From: Clostridium sp. 1001271B_151109_B4
GTDB lineage: Bacteria; Bacillota; Clostridia; Clostridiales; Clostridiaceae
NCBI RefSeq assembly: GCF_015670405.1
Contig: NZ_JADPBQ010000006.1
Location: 60,361-124,360, forward strand
Length of the DNA: 64,000 nt
Direction of reading: 5' to 3'
Of this stretch, positions 26,156 through 33,898 are shown in pieces; within the stretch, counting starts at the first letter, position 1; every line of letters begins with the position of its first letter. The position numbers were made by a program, and so were the translations under genes. The notes beneath the pieces are model-generated. The model was given only the letters and a program-made list of their open reading frames with translations. It had not been told where the DNA came from and ran no database searches.

Positions 26156-27508
26156 ATGGATATTAATGAAAAGCTAAGAATTTTAAGTGGTGCTGCTAAA
26201 TATGACGTGTCTTGTTCATCCTCAGGCTCCAATAGAAGTTTAAAAAAGGGCGCAATAGGTTCAGTTTCATCAAGTGGTATTTGCCATAGCTTTACTCCAG
26301 ATGGACGTTGCATATCTTTACTTAAAATATTATTAAGCAATTGTTGTATATATGATTGTGCTTATTGTGTAAACAGAAAATCTAATGAAGTGGAAAGAGC
26401 TTCTTTTACAGCAGAGGAAGTAATAAGTTTAACTATGAATTTTTATAGACGTAATTATATAGAAGGATTATTTTTAAGTTCGGCAATAATTAATAGTCCT
26501 AACTTTACTATGGAATTACTTACTACAGTAGTGGAAAAGCTTAGGGTGGAATACAATTTTAGAGGATATATTCATTTAAAGGCAATTCCAGGTGCTGATG
26601 AGGAACTTATTAAAAAAGCAGGTTCATATGTTGATAGAATGAGTGTAAATATTGAATTACCATCGTCAAATTCATTAAAGCTTTTAGCTCCAGAAAAGAA
26701 AAAAGAAGAAATATTTAAGCCAATGAGTTTAATAAAAAATAGCATAATCTCCAATAAAGATGAGCGTAAAAGGTATAAATCGTCACCAATATTTGTACCA
26801 GGAGGACAAAGTACACAGCTTATTGTTGGTGCAACAAAGGAAAATGATTTAAATATATTAAATTTAACAGAAAATCTTTATAATAAATTTGATTTAAAAA
26901 GAGTTTATTATTCAGCTTATGTACCAGTTAATAATGGTGGAAGCTTACCAGAAATTAAAAATCCACCAACACTTAGAGAACATAGATTGTATCAAGGGGA
27001 TTGGCTCTTAAGGGTATATGGATTCAAGGCCAATGAATTATTAGATGAAAAGAATCCTAATTTTGATATTAATTTTGATCCAAAAACAACATGGGCTTTA
27101 AATAATATAGATAAATTTCCAGTGGAAGTGAATATAGCATCATATGAAATGTTAATTAGAGTACCAGGAATAGGAATAAGGGGAGCAAGAAAAATTATTA
27201 GTGCTAGAAGAATAAATTCTTTAGATTTTATAGATTTAAAAAAGTTAGGAATAGTAATAAAGAGAGCACAATATTTTGTTACTTGCAGAGGAAAGTATTT
27301 TGGAGCTGTTGCTTTTGATGATGTTAAGATAAGAAGCGCATTAAAACCTAAATTTGATTTAAATATTATTGATGAAGATGTTGAACAAATATCATTTTTT
27401 AATAAAGATATAGGAAATATTATTTTAGAAGATAGCACCAGTTATGGTAGCAAAAAGAAATTGCTATTATTAAATGATAAAAATACGTCAATAAGTGGAG
27501 AGTTATAA
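26156..27508 (+). CDS. Putative DNA modification/repair radical SAM protein
   Basis: A 450-residue radical SAM enzyme of the family annotated as putative DNA modification/repair radical SAM protein (TIGR03916-like). The cluster motif is Cys64-x3-Cys68-x2-Cys71 in CCIYDCAYCVNRKS, preceded by conserved cysteines 20, 43 and 52. Other strings are LFLSSAIINSPNFT and SPIFVPGGQSTQLIVGA. Near residues 320-345 there is a helix-hairpin-helix (IRVPGIGIRGARKII), a DNA-binding element. Start ATG 26156 follows a GGTG site. It is operonic with the next gene (14 bp gap), and the promoter has a LexA-like box. The chemical reaction is not established. Confidence 0.88.
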   Translation: MDINEKLRILSGAAKYDVSCSSSGSNRSLKKGAIGSVSSSGICHSFTPDGRCISLLKILLSNCCIYDCAYCVNRKSNEVERASFTAEEVISLTMNFYRRNYIEGLFLSSAIINSPNFTMELLTTVVEKLRVEYNFRGYIHLKAIPGADEELIKKAGSYVDRMSVNIELPSSNSLKLLAPEKKKEEIFKPMSLIKNSIISNKDERKRYKSSPIFVPGGQSTQLIVGATKENDLNILNLTENLYNKFDLKRVYYSAYVPVNNGGSLPEIKNPPTLREHRLYQGDWLLRVYGFKANELLDEKNPNFDINFDPKTTWALNNIDKFPVEVNIASYEMLIRVPGIGIRGARKIISARRINSLDFIDLKKLGIVIKRAQYFVTCRGKYFGAVAFDDVKIRSALKPKFDLNIIDEDVEQISFFNKDIGNIILEDSTSYGSKKKLLLLNDKNTSISGEL

Positions 27509-27522
27509 GAGGTGATGGTATA

Positions 27523-28263
27523 TTGAATTCATATTTATATGATGGAAGCTTTGAAGGGTTTTTAACAGCTATTTTTTATTCTTATAGCTGTAAGGATAGT
27601 TGTATTATTGTAAAGTCAAAAGAATATATTCCCAATTTAATAGATGAAGTAATAGACATAAATACAGAAATTGATAAGTTTGAGAGAGTTTATAAAAGTA
27701 TATTAGAAAAGCTTAATAATAATGTTTTAAGAAATATATATTACTTATACCTTAGTGATATAAATGGGTCAGAAAATATTGCATTAGATTATTTAAGATT
27801 ATGTTATAAGTATGGAATAGATATTAACTTAGCTAAAAATAATGAAACTATAATTTTAGTCGATAAATATTGCAAAAAAGTAAGTAGGGAAGCACATAAT
27901 TTTACTGGGTTTGTAAGGTTTAAGGAAATAGGTCCTTTAAGTTATTACTCAGTTATTGAGCCAGATCATAATATATTACCTATAATATTAAGACATTTTA
28001 CTAGTAGGTTTTCTGATCAAAATTTTATAATACATGATTTAAAAAGAGAGAAAGCAATAGTTTATAACACACAAGAAGCAATTATTACAGACTTAACTAA
28101 AGAAGATGGAGAAAAGTTAAGTAATAAAATTGATGATAGTGATTTTGAAGATTTATGGAGGACTTTTTATAATTCCGTAAATATTGAAGAACGTAAAAAT
28201 CATAAATGTAGAAATCAGCATATGCCAAGAAGATACTGGAAGCATTTAACGGAGTTACAATAA
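27523..28263 (+). CDS. Probable DNA metabolism protein, DUF4130/TIGR03915 type
   Basis: A 246-residue partner of the preceding radical SAM protein. The opening NSYLYDGSFEGFLTAIFYSY, the central ALDYLRLCYKYG, FTGFVRFKEIG, the run DHNILPIILRHFTSRFSDQ, and the C-terminal HMPRRYWKHLTEL are signatures of the TIGR03915/DUF4130 family, nearly always encoded next to the TIGR03916-type radical SAM gene. Related domains are sometimes fused to uracil-DNA glycosylase, supporting a DNA-repair role. TTG start at 27523 behind AGAGGTGATGG. The SOS-like promoter upstream would induce both genes. Confidence 0.87.
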   Translation: MNSYLYDGSFEGFLTAIFYSYSCKDSCIIVKSKEYIPNLIDEVIDINTEIDKFERVYKSILEKLNNNVLRNIYYLYLSDINGSENIALDYLRLCYKYGIDINLAKNNETIILVDKYCKKVSREAHNFTGFVRFKEIGPLSYYSVIEPDHNILPIILRHFTSRFSDQNFIIHDLKREKAIVYNTQEAIITDLTKEDGEKLSNKIDDSDFEDLWRTFYNSVNIEERKNHKCRNQHMPRRYWKHLTELQ

Positions 28264-28282
28264 GTAGTAACTCCTTTTTTTT
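28251..28282 (+). terminator. Terminator of the radical-SAM repair operon
   Basis: GGAGTTAC and GTAACTCC pair around AATAAGTA, followed by TTTTTTTT. The left arm overlaps the last codons of the gene. Confidence 0.85.
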
Positions 28283-28430
28283 ATAATAAGAATAAATTAA
28301 ATTTTCGTTTTATGACTTCATGTATTATTGTTCATTATCGATGTTGTAAAATATAGTGACTTAGATGAGTTTGAAAAAAATTATTTAAAGTAAAATTAAT
28401 GTTGTATATAGTTGATGTGGATAAATAGAT

Positions 28431-28476
28431 TGGCCCCAAGAGTAAACTAATTAGCTTTTTTGCTTCTGGGGCTAAT
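28431..28476 (-). terminator. Hairpin after the HTH regulator gene
   Basis: GCCCCAGAAG and CTCTTGGGGC (minus strand) form a GC-rich stem with a long loop 25-65 bp after the HTH gene. The T-run is poor, so the terminator call is tentative. Confidence 0.4.
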
Positions 28477-28497
28477 TTATATAAGTTTAAAAGGAGC

Positions 28498-28941
28498 CTA
28501 TTCTACATTGCCTAAAAGGTCTAAGTTTAGCTCAGCTAATTTTAAATTTACATCAATAACAGAGTAGCCATTATTTATAAAATAAATTATTAAGCCATCA
28601 CGAGCATTTTTAGAATATAGCTTATTAAATCCAGCAAGAGTAAGACATCTGTTAGATTCATCAATAGATAATTTGCAAGCAAGGCATAACTTTAATACAT
28701 TATCTCTACTTGGATTTTTTGTTCCATTTAGTATTTGATAACCATAATTTCTATGAATGTCAGCATCGGCTATAAGGGTGCTTTTTTTTATTTTTTTAGA
28801 AATTCTTAAACTATCTAAATACTTAGAAAATGTTAATTTAGGAATTGGTGAAAGTGTATTTTTAATAAAATTATCAAGTTCACTTTCAGAATTAATATTA
28901 TTAATTATATCATCAAGTTCAGTAGTATTATTATCTAACAT
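28498..28941 (-). CDS. XRE-like helix-turn-helix regulator linked to kinase
   Basis: A 147-residue protein. Residues about 1-35 are acidic; residues about 38-105 form a helix-turn-helix of the XRE type (KSTLIADADIHRNYGYQILNG and NPSRDNVLKLCLACKLSIDE), and residues about 105-147 a helical segment (NARDGLIIYFINNGYSVIDV). I recognise this arrangement from clostridial HTH proteins encoded beside Hanks-type kinases. It is divergent from the kinase gene with 105 bp between starts, where both promoters must lie. Probably it controls the kinase unit and may be its substrate; the latter is inference. Confidence 0.75.
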   Translation of the reverse strand: MLDNNTTELDDIINNINSESELDNFIKNTLSPIPKLTFSKYLDSLRISKKIKKSTLIADADIHRNYGYQILNGTKNPSRDNVLKLCLACKLSIDESNRCLTLAGFNKLYSKNARDGLIIYFINNGYSVIDVNLKLAELNLDLLGNVE

Positions 28942-29046
28942 TATTATTATTCTCCATTATTATTTTTACACTTAAAATTGAGTAATTCATATAATAATGA
29001 TAAAATAAAACTTGCTAAAAATCAAATAACTAAGGGGTAGAGGAGT

Positions 29047-30327
29047 ATGGAAAATGTTAGCTTTGATGAAATAGAATCAAAGTACAGCGAGCTGACAGAA
29101 CTTAATAACTCAGCAAAAAACAACGTATATTTAGTCCAAAGTGTAGTAGATGGAAGAATCTATATAAAAAAGGAATTAAAGAATTATAATATTGACGTAT
29201 ATAAGCAAATAATGAATATAGAAAACTTCTATATGGCTAGAGTATATGAAATATTTAAATGCGATGATTCATTAATAGTAATTGAAGAGTTTATTAATGG
29301 ACAAACATTACAATCTATATTAGATAATGAAGGGCCATTAGAAGAAACAAAAGCAATAAAATATATGATTAATTTATGTTCAGTTTTAGATGTATTACAT
29401 AATTTGAATCCAGCAGTTATACATAGAGATATAAAGCCTTCTAATATAATAATAGATAATAATGGGATATTAAAGCTTATAGATTTTGATGTTTCAAGGG
29501 TATATAAAGAGGAAAGAAATAGAGATACTCATATATTAGGAACTAAGGGGTATGCATCACCTGAGCAGTTTGGCTTTGAACAAACAGATTGTAGAAGTGA
29601 TATTTATTCAGTTGGTGTAATGCTTAATGTTTTAACTACAGGAAAGCATATAAAGGAAGAGCTAAATAAAGGAAAATTAAAGAGAATAATCGAAAAGTGT
29701 ACAAACATTTCACCAGATAATAGGTATTCTTCAGTTAAGGAGTTAAAAGAAGCATTAGAAATGGTATTAATTTATGATGATGAAGAGAAAGAAATTTCAA
29801 ATAATGAAAATTTATTTTCAAATAAAGAGAGCATATCTGATAATTTAAATAAATTAGATATAAAAGAGAAGATGAACTTAAATAAATTTGGTGAAAAAGA
29901 GAAGCTTAATTTAAATAAAGTGGATGAAAAAGAAAAGCTTAATTTGGATAAAATAGATGAAGCAGAAACATTTAATTTAAATAAGGAAAAGAAAAATAAA
30001 AAGTTTAGTATAATAGCTATAATAAAAGATCTACCAGGATACAGAAGGAAAAATCCATTACTGATATTGGGAGCGAGTTTGTGGTATTTCTTTTTAATTT
30101 TTGGATTCTTTTGTAATTGGGGAAGTGGTGATATTTCTTTAATTTTTTCAGATATAATCACTGTAGCTTTATTATTATCGTTTACTTTATTTAATGGAAA
30201 TTTTAAAAATATAAAAGAAAGATTACCTTTGACTAGAGGTAATGCAAAAAGTAAGGCAATAGTAGGTAGTATTTTATATAACCTTGTTATTTTTATTATA
30301 TATGGAATTTTATTAGAAATAATTTAA
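29047..30327 (+). CDS. Hanks-type Ser/Thr protein kinase, membrane-anchored
   Basis: A 426-residue kinase. The kinase domain (about 10-240) has Lys41 (IYIKKELK), the catalytic loop HRDIKPSNIII (Asp128), DFD in place of DFG (Asp146), the APE-like GTKGYASPEQFG, and SDIYSVGVML. The glycine-rich loop is degenerate (LNNSAKNNVYLV). Residues about 268-315 contain four 11-residue repeats of the DEKEKLNLNKx type. The C-terminus has hydrophobic helices (NPLLILGASLWYFFLIFGFF; ITVALLLSFTLF; AIVGSILYNLVIFIIYGILL), so the kinase faces the cytoplasm. There are no PASTA repeats, unlike PrkC. Divergent from the HTH gene. Confidence 0.9.
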   Translation: MENVSFDEIESKYSELTELNNSAKNNVYLVQSVVDGRIYIKKELKNYNIDVYKQIMNIENFYMARVYEIFKCDDSLIVIEEFINGQTLQSILDNEGPLEETKAIKYMINLCSVLDVLHNLNPAVIHRDIKPSNIIIDNNGILKLIDFDVSRVYKEERNRDTHILGTKGYASPEQFGFEQTDCRSDIYSVGVMLNVLTTGKHIKEELNKGKLKRIIEKCTNISPDNRYSSVKELKEALEMVLIYDDEEKEISNNENLFSNKESISDNLNKLDIKEKMNLNKFGEKEKLNLNKVDEKEKLNLDKIDEAETFNLNKEKKNKKFSIIAIIKDLPGYRRKNPLLILGASLWYFFLIFGFFCNWGSGDISLIFSDIITVALLLSFTLFNGNFKNIKERLPLTRGNAKSKAIVGSILYNLVIFIIYGILLEII

Positions 30328-30351
30328 ATGTATGCTGACAGCATAACAAAG

Positions 30352-30419
30352 ACCTTCAAAAAGTAATTAAAATAATATTATCAAGTGAAGTTTGATATTA
30401 TTATTTATTTTTTGGAGGT
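30352..30419 (+). promoter_or_regulatory. Extended hairpin sequestering the next ribosome site
   Basis: ACCTTCAAAAA (30352-30362) can pair with TTTTTGGAGGT (30409-30419), burying the GGAGG of the next gene. Inside it AATAATATTATCAA (30371-30384) pairs with TTGATATTATTATT (30392-30405), 13 of 14 positions. A transcript coming from the kinase gene would have its ribosome site hidden; a transcript started inside the stem would not. Confidence 0.55.
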
Positions 30420-30426
30420 TATTTTT

Positions 30427-31131
30427 ATGGAGAAAAAAGTTAAAAAACCAATATGGAAGAAATGGTGGGTATGGATACTTGCTGTTATTATAGTAGGTGC
30501 AATTACATCAGGAGGAGAGAGTGATAAGATCTCTGATGATAGTAATAATAGTAATCAGGGTATTGTATCCCAAAAAGAAGGCACTGATACAGTAGAAGAA
30601 GTAAGCATAGATACTGTAAATGAAGAAAGTAATACAAATGAGGAAGAAAAGAAGAATACTAAAATTAAAGCTGGAACTTATAAAATTGGTGTAGATTTAC
30701 CAGCAGGAGAATATGTATTTTTTGCAAAAGGAATGGGGTATATAGAAGTTGCTTCAGATTCAACAGGATCACTAGATAGCATTATTACAAATGATAATGT
30801 ATCAGGTCATACATATATAACAGTTAATGATGGAGAATATCTAAAGCTTAGAAGTGGTGAAGCTTATGCAGTTGCAGATGCACCATCCGTAGTACCAACA
30901 GATGGAATATATAAAGATGGAAAGTATATTGTAGGGAAAGATATACCAGCTGGAGAGTATAAGGTAACTGTTAATTCAAATATTGGCATGGGATATATTG
31001 AAGTGTCTAGTGACAGCAGAGGAGTTCTTAATTCAATCATAACTAATGATAATCTAATGGAAGATTCTTATATAACAGTACAAGATGGACAATATCTAAA
31101 ATTATCTGGAGCTGAAATTAATATAAATTAG
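30427..31131 (+). CDS. Membrane-anchored protein with two KIGVDLPAGEY repeats
   Basis: A 234-residue protein. The ATG at 30427, 8 nt after GGAGG, is chosen over an upstream ATG at 30385. One N-terminal membrane helix (WKKWWVWILAVIIVGAITS) is followed by a Ser/Asn/Glu linker and two tandem beta-rich repeats of about 65-70 residues: AGTYKIGVDLPAGEYVFFA ... GYIEVASDS ... YITVNDGEYLKL, and IVGKDIPAGEYKVTV ... GYIEVSSDS ... YITVQDGQYLKL. Such repeats occur in many exported Firmicute proteins of unknown role. The bulk should lie outside the membrane. It follows the kinase gene. Confidence 0.78.
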   Translation: MEKKVKKPIWKKWWVWILAVIIVGAITSGGESDKISDDSNNSNQGIVSQKEGTDTVEEVSIDTVNEESNTNEEEKKNTKIKAGTYKIGVDLPAGEYVFFAKGMGYIEVASDSTGSLDSIITNDNVSGHTYITVNDGEYLKLRSGEAYAVADAPSVVPTDGIYKDGKYIVGKDIPAGEYKVTVNSNIGMGYIEVSSDSRGVLNSIITNDNLMEDSYITVQDGQYLKLSGAEININ

Positions 31132-31152
31132 TTGGAAGTAGAGGAAAAATTG

Positions 31153-31470
31153 ATGAGTTATGATGAAGATAAACAAAATATTGCAGAAATTTTAGAAAAG
31201 GTCTTTGATAAATTTGAAAAAGAATTAAATGAAATGAGTGCAGAGGAAAAAGGTTCAGAGTTTGAATATGGGAAATATATGGTTATATCTGATAAGGGAC
31301 AGGATAATGAAGAAGTCTATGGAATTTTTGACTATGAAATTGATGCATTAAGAAGATATAACGAAGTTAAAACTAAGAAGGGAAAGAGAAATGTGTGCAT
31401 TATTAAGGCCGATATAGAATTTATTTATTTAGAAGGCATTAGATTTATTTTTACTTATAAAGAGATTTAA
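31153..31470 (+). CDS. Small hypothetical protein (105 aa)
   Basis: Not recognised. The ATG at 31153 has AGAGGA 8 nt upstream and is preferred to a TTG at 31132. Residues 1-40 are a charged helix (DKQNIAEILEKVFDKFEKEL); residues 41-105 look like a small alpha/beta domain (YGKYMVISDKGQDNEEVYGIF; DALRRYNEVKTKKG; VCIIKADIEFIYL). No signal peptide or membrane helix. It lies 21 bp after the anchored repeat protein and is probably co-transcribed with it. Confidence 0.6.
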   Translation: MSYDEDKQNIAEILEKVFDKFEKELNEMSAEEKGSEFEYGKYMVISDKGQDNEEVYGIFDYEIDALRRYNEVKTKKGKRNVCIIKADIEFIYLEGIRFIFTYKEI

Positions 31471-31539
31471 ATAGTAGAGAAATAGAGCTAAATATAGATA
31501 CACAGCTAAATAAAAACAGATAGAGATATAAAAAATTAT

Positions 31540-31586
31540 AATCCCCATAGCTAAACAATAACTTTATGTTTATCTATGGGGATTAA
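31540..31586 (-). terminator. Long hairpin, probable terminator for the repeat protein
   Basis: AATCCCCATAG pairs with CTATGGGGATT and the stem extends with TAAACA/TGTTTA. Only the minus-strand side is followed by a T-run (ATAATTTTTTATAT), so it most likely ends the minus-strand transcript of 31741-32292; it could also act after the plus-strand gene. Confidence 0.6.
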
Positions 31587-31740
31587 CAATAGAATCTAAA
31601 ATTAGAAAATAAATTAGAAGCATGTAAATAATTTTGTTTAAAGTGCATAAAGTTAGCTGATTTTTAGTAATAATTAATATTTTAAAGTGATGCTTCCTAA
31701 ATTCACTTTATAAGTATTGATATTTGTTAGCTACTAAATA

Positions 31741-32292
31741 TTAATGTTTATAACCGCTACCAGCACCTGTTCTAGCTTTAATTTCATGAAGATTAAGTTT
31801 TCTATCGGATTTATGGAATAATGCATGAATTCTATGGCTTTTTTGGGTAACTGTAGTAGTAGAATATGTACTATTTACAGCGCTCTTACTATAATCCTTA
31901 TAACTGGTGTCAACATCGTTTTGTGTTTTCATTTTATGTGCATTAACTTTTCCTTCAATTTTTGTTACTACATTATAGATATTATGACTTTTATGTTGAG
32001 TTTTTGATACATTATCATTAGATGGAATAGTAGTATATTTATGACCACTTCCAGCACCAGTTTTAGCTTTAATTTCATGTAAGTTTAAATCACTTCCATG
32101 TTCATTAATAACCTCATTTATTTTATGGCTTTTATGTATTGGCTTATTATTATCTATCATTTCTGATGGTGTTGTATTAGTAGAACTAAGTCCATTACCA
32201 GCACCAGTTTTAGCCTTTATTTCATGTAAATTAAGATCTTCATCACTTTTATTTATTACTTCAGATATTTTTTTGCTTTTGCGTGTACCCAT
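31741..32292 (-). CDS. Repeat protein with four KSH...LNLHEIKAKTGAGSG units
   Basis: A 183-residue, basic, Ser/Thr/His-rich protein made of four units spaced about 45-50 residues. Each has KSHxI-x-x-V followed by L-N-L-H-E-I-K-A-[KR]-T-G-A-G-[SN]-G: units 1, 2 and 4 are nearly perfect (LNLHEIKAKTGAGNG, LNLHEIKAKTGAGSG, LNLHEIKARTGAGSG) and unit 3 is degenerate (VNAHKMKTQNDVDTS). Linkers are polar. No signal peptide, membrane helix or Cys. AAGGAGGT gives a strong ribosome site. I know no family with this motif. Possible roles are a multivalent binding protein or a modified substrate. It lies just downstream of the lipase-fold gene on the same strand. Confidence 0.7.
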   Translation of the reverse strand: MGTRKSKKISEVINKSDEDLNLHEIKAKTGAGNGLSSTNTTPSEMIDNNKPIHKSHKINEVINEHGSDLNLHEIKAKTGAGSGHKYTTIPSNDNVSKTQHKSHNIYNVVTKIEGKVNAHKMKTQNDVDTSYKDYSKSAVNSTYSTTTVTQKSHRIHALFHKSDRKLNLHEIKARTGAGSGYKH

Positions 32293-32463
32293 AATAACCT
32301 CCTTAAAATAAAATACTTTTATTAATATTGTTTTATGTTTAATTCAGATTTTAATACATGAAGTTTATGGATTAGTAAGAATTAAATGTGAAAATAATTA
32401 ATTAATAAATAAATTGTATAAATGTATAATGAAACAAATAAGAGGGTTAGAAGGAAATAAATA

Positions 32464-33555
32464 TTAATCGTTATGAGTGAAGGTTTTAATATTGAAAGTT
32501 GAAAGTTCTTTAAATAATTCAAAAATCATAGTTTTAATTTCCTTATCTACATGTTTTGCAGAATCCCATATAAGAGGAAGATTTTTCTTCCAATCATGAA
32601 AAATTTCAATAAAACTTTCAGATTTAGTACAAGTAAAAATATCAAATAAGCCATCAATAAATAATTTTCTCTTTTTATCATCAATATTTTTTAACCATTG
32701 ATGTAACGTATCACAAGTATATTTAGAACCATGAGAAATCTTTTCTAAATAAATAAAATTGGAATCTTTTATTTCCCAGGAAAAAGGATCATGTTGTCCT
32801 ATGCCTCCAATCTTATTACTTTTTATTACATGATAATCTTCATGATTTTCTAGAAGCATTCCTATAAGTGAAGAATATGGCAATGTTTTACTTATCTTAT
32901 CTTGCACTTTAATAAAAGCATCGCTTTTTATAATCTCTTCTCGGAAACCAGGACCATCATGGCTATAGATTTTTTTTATACGAGGTGAGGCTTCAAAATC
33001 ACAGAACATAGAAGCATAAACAGCAATATTTCCACCTTTAGAATGACCTCCTACATAAAAATCATGAGGAATTAGTTTTGAAACTTTATTTATGTAACCA
33101 ACACCTTCTAATTGTGAAGGAACTGGAGTAGTAAAGGCCATATTAAAATCTTCTTTCCATCCAACAACACTACGGTCGGTACCGCGAAAGGCTATATAAG
33201 CTAAATTTTCATTTAAAATAAATGTTGTTGCAGAAAATTGTTTTTCAAAAATAGGATCTGTTTTTGATATATGATAATTAATTTTTATATCTCTAAATCT
33301 AGGATTAGAGCAAAGATAAAAAAGTAAATCTTTAGTTTGATCTGCAAACGGAATAGTATCAAACATCTTAGGAAAAAACTCTGCTCGTAGTAAGTCCTTA
33401 AATGTTACGGGAGGACTATCACTATCTATGGAACCTACTAATTCATCTAGTACTATGTAGCTTATTTGAGAAAGGATTAATGAATCTACATCATTAAATT
33501 CTTTTACATTTATGGTATTTAACTCAGTTTTAGCATAATCGATAATATTTTTCAT
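32464..33555 (-). CDS. DUF2974-type alpha/beta-hydrolase (lipase-like fold)
   Basis: A 363-residue protein with the lipase nucleophile elbow GGHSKGGNIAVYAS; other DUF2974/Mbeg1-like strings are LSQISYIVLDEL near the N-terminus, AYIAFRGTDRSVVGWKEDF, KKIYSHDGPGF and HDPFSWEI. The Ser of GHSKG with a downstream Asp (HDGPG) and His would form the catalytic triad. There is no signal peptide, so it is predicted cytoplasmic. The ATG at 33555 has GGAG 8 nt upstream, preferred over a TTG at 33567. The substrate is unknown. Confidence 0.82.
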   Translation of the reverse strand: MKNIIDYAKTELNTINVKEFNDVDSLILSQISYIVLDELVGSIDSDSPPVTFKDLLRAEFFPKMFDTIPFADQTKDLLFYLCSNPRFRDIKINYHISKTDPIFEKQFSATTFILNENLAYIAFRGTDRSVVGWKEDFNMAFTTPVPSQLEGVGYINKVSKLIPHDFYVGGHSKGGNIAVYASMFCDFEASPRIKKIYSHDGPGFREEIIKSDAFIKVQDKISKTLPYSSLIGMLLENHEDYHVIKSNKIGGIGQHDPFSWEIKDSNFIYLEKISHGSKYTCDTLHQWLKNIDDKKRKLFIDGLFDIFTCTKSESFIEIFHDWKKNLPLIWDSAKHVDKEIKTMIFELFKELSTFNIKTFTHND

Positions 33556-33794
33556 CTTAAACTCCAATTACAAAAAAATATAATTATTTAATATTTTTTT
33601 AATTATTAATTTATAAAAAAGTATTCTTAATGTTTCTAATATGTACCTTTATAGGCTATTTTATAGGAGAAAATTACATTTAGAAACTATATATGAATAA
33701 GTAGTTAGATTTTTTATTAAATAATAAAAGGGTTTAATGGTATTATAGCAATATGAAAAGAAAGCTAATAATGTATAATCATATATCGGTTATT
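33556..33794. other. Divergent AT-rich intergenic region
   Basis: It lies between the lipase-like gene (minus) and the hydantoinase leader (plus). TATAAT at 33774-33779 is a possible -10 for the plus strand, without a good -35. No gene or known RNA family recognised. Confidence 0.35.
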
Positions 33795-33838
33795 AAAGAC
33801 GTAAAATAGTCTAAACGCTTATTTTACGTCTTTTTTAT
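33795..33838 (+). terminator. Terminator in the leader of the hydantoinase operon
   Basis: AAAGACGTAAAAT pairs with ATTTTACGTCTTT over 13 bp, followed by TTTATTAT. No plus-strand gene lies upstream, so it sits in a leader about 60 bp before the hydantoinase gene and may be an attenuator, or it ends a short RNA. Confidence 0.75.
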
Positions 33839-33898
33839 TATAAAAATTTTTAAATGTTTATTGATAAATTAAACAATCGAATTTGAGGGGGGAGAATT

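Noticed and set aside
33770..33800. TATAATC followed by ATATCGG, reminiscent of a purine riboswitch
   Set aside because: The conserved J2/3 GTTTCTACC and P3 strand are absent, and the P2 strands do not pair. A -10 element is a simpler reading.
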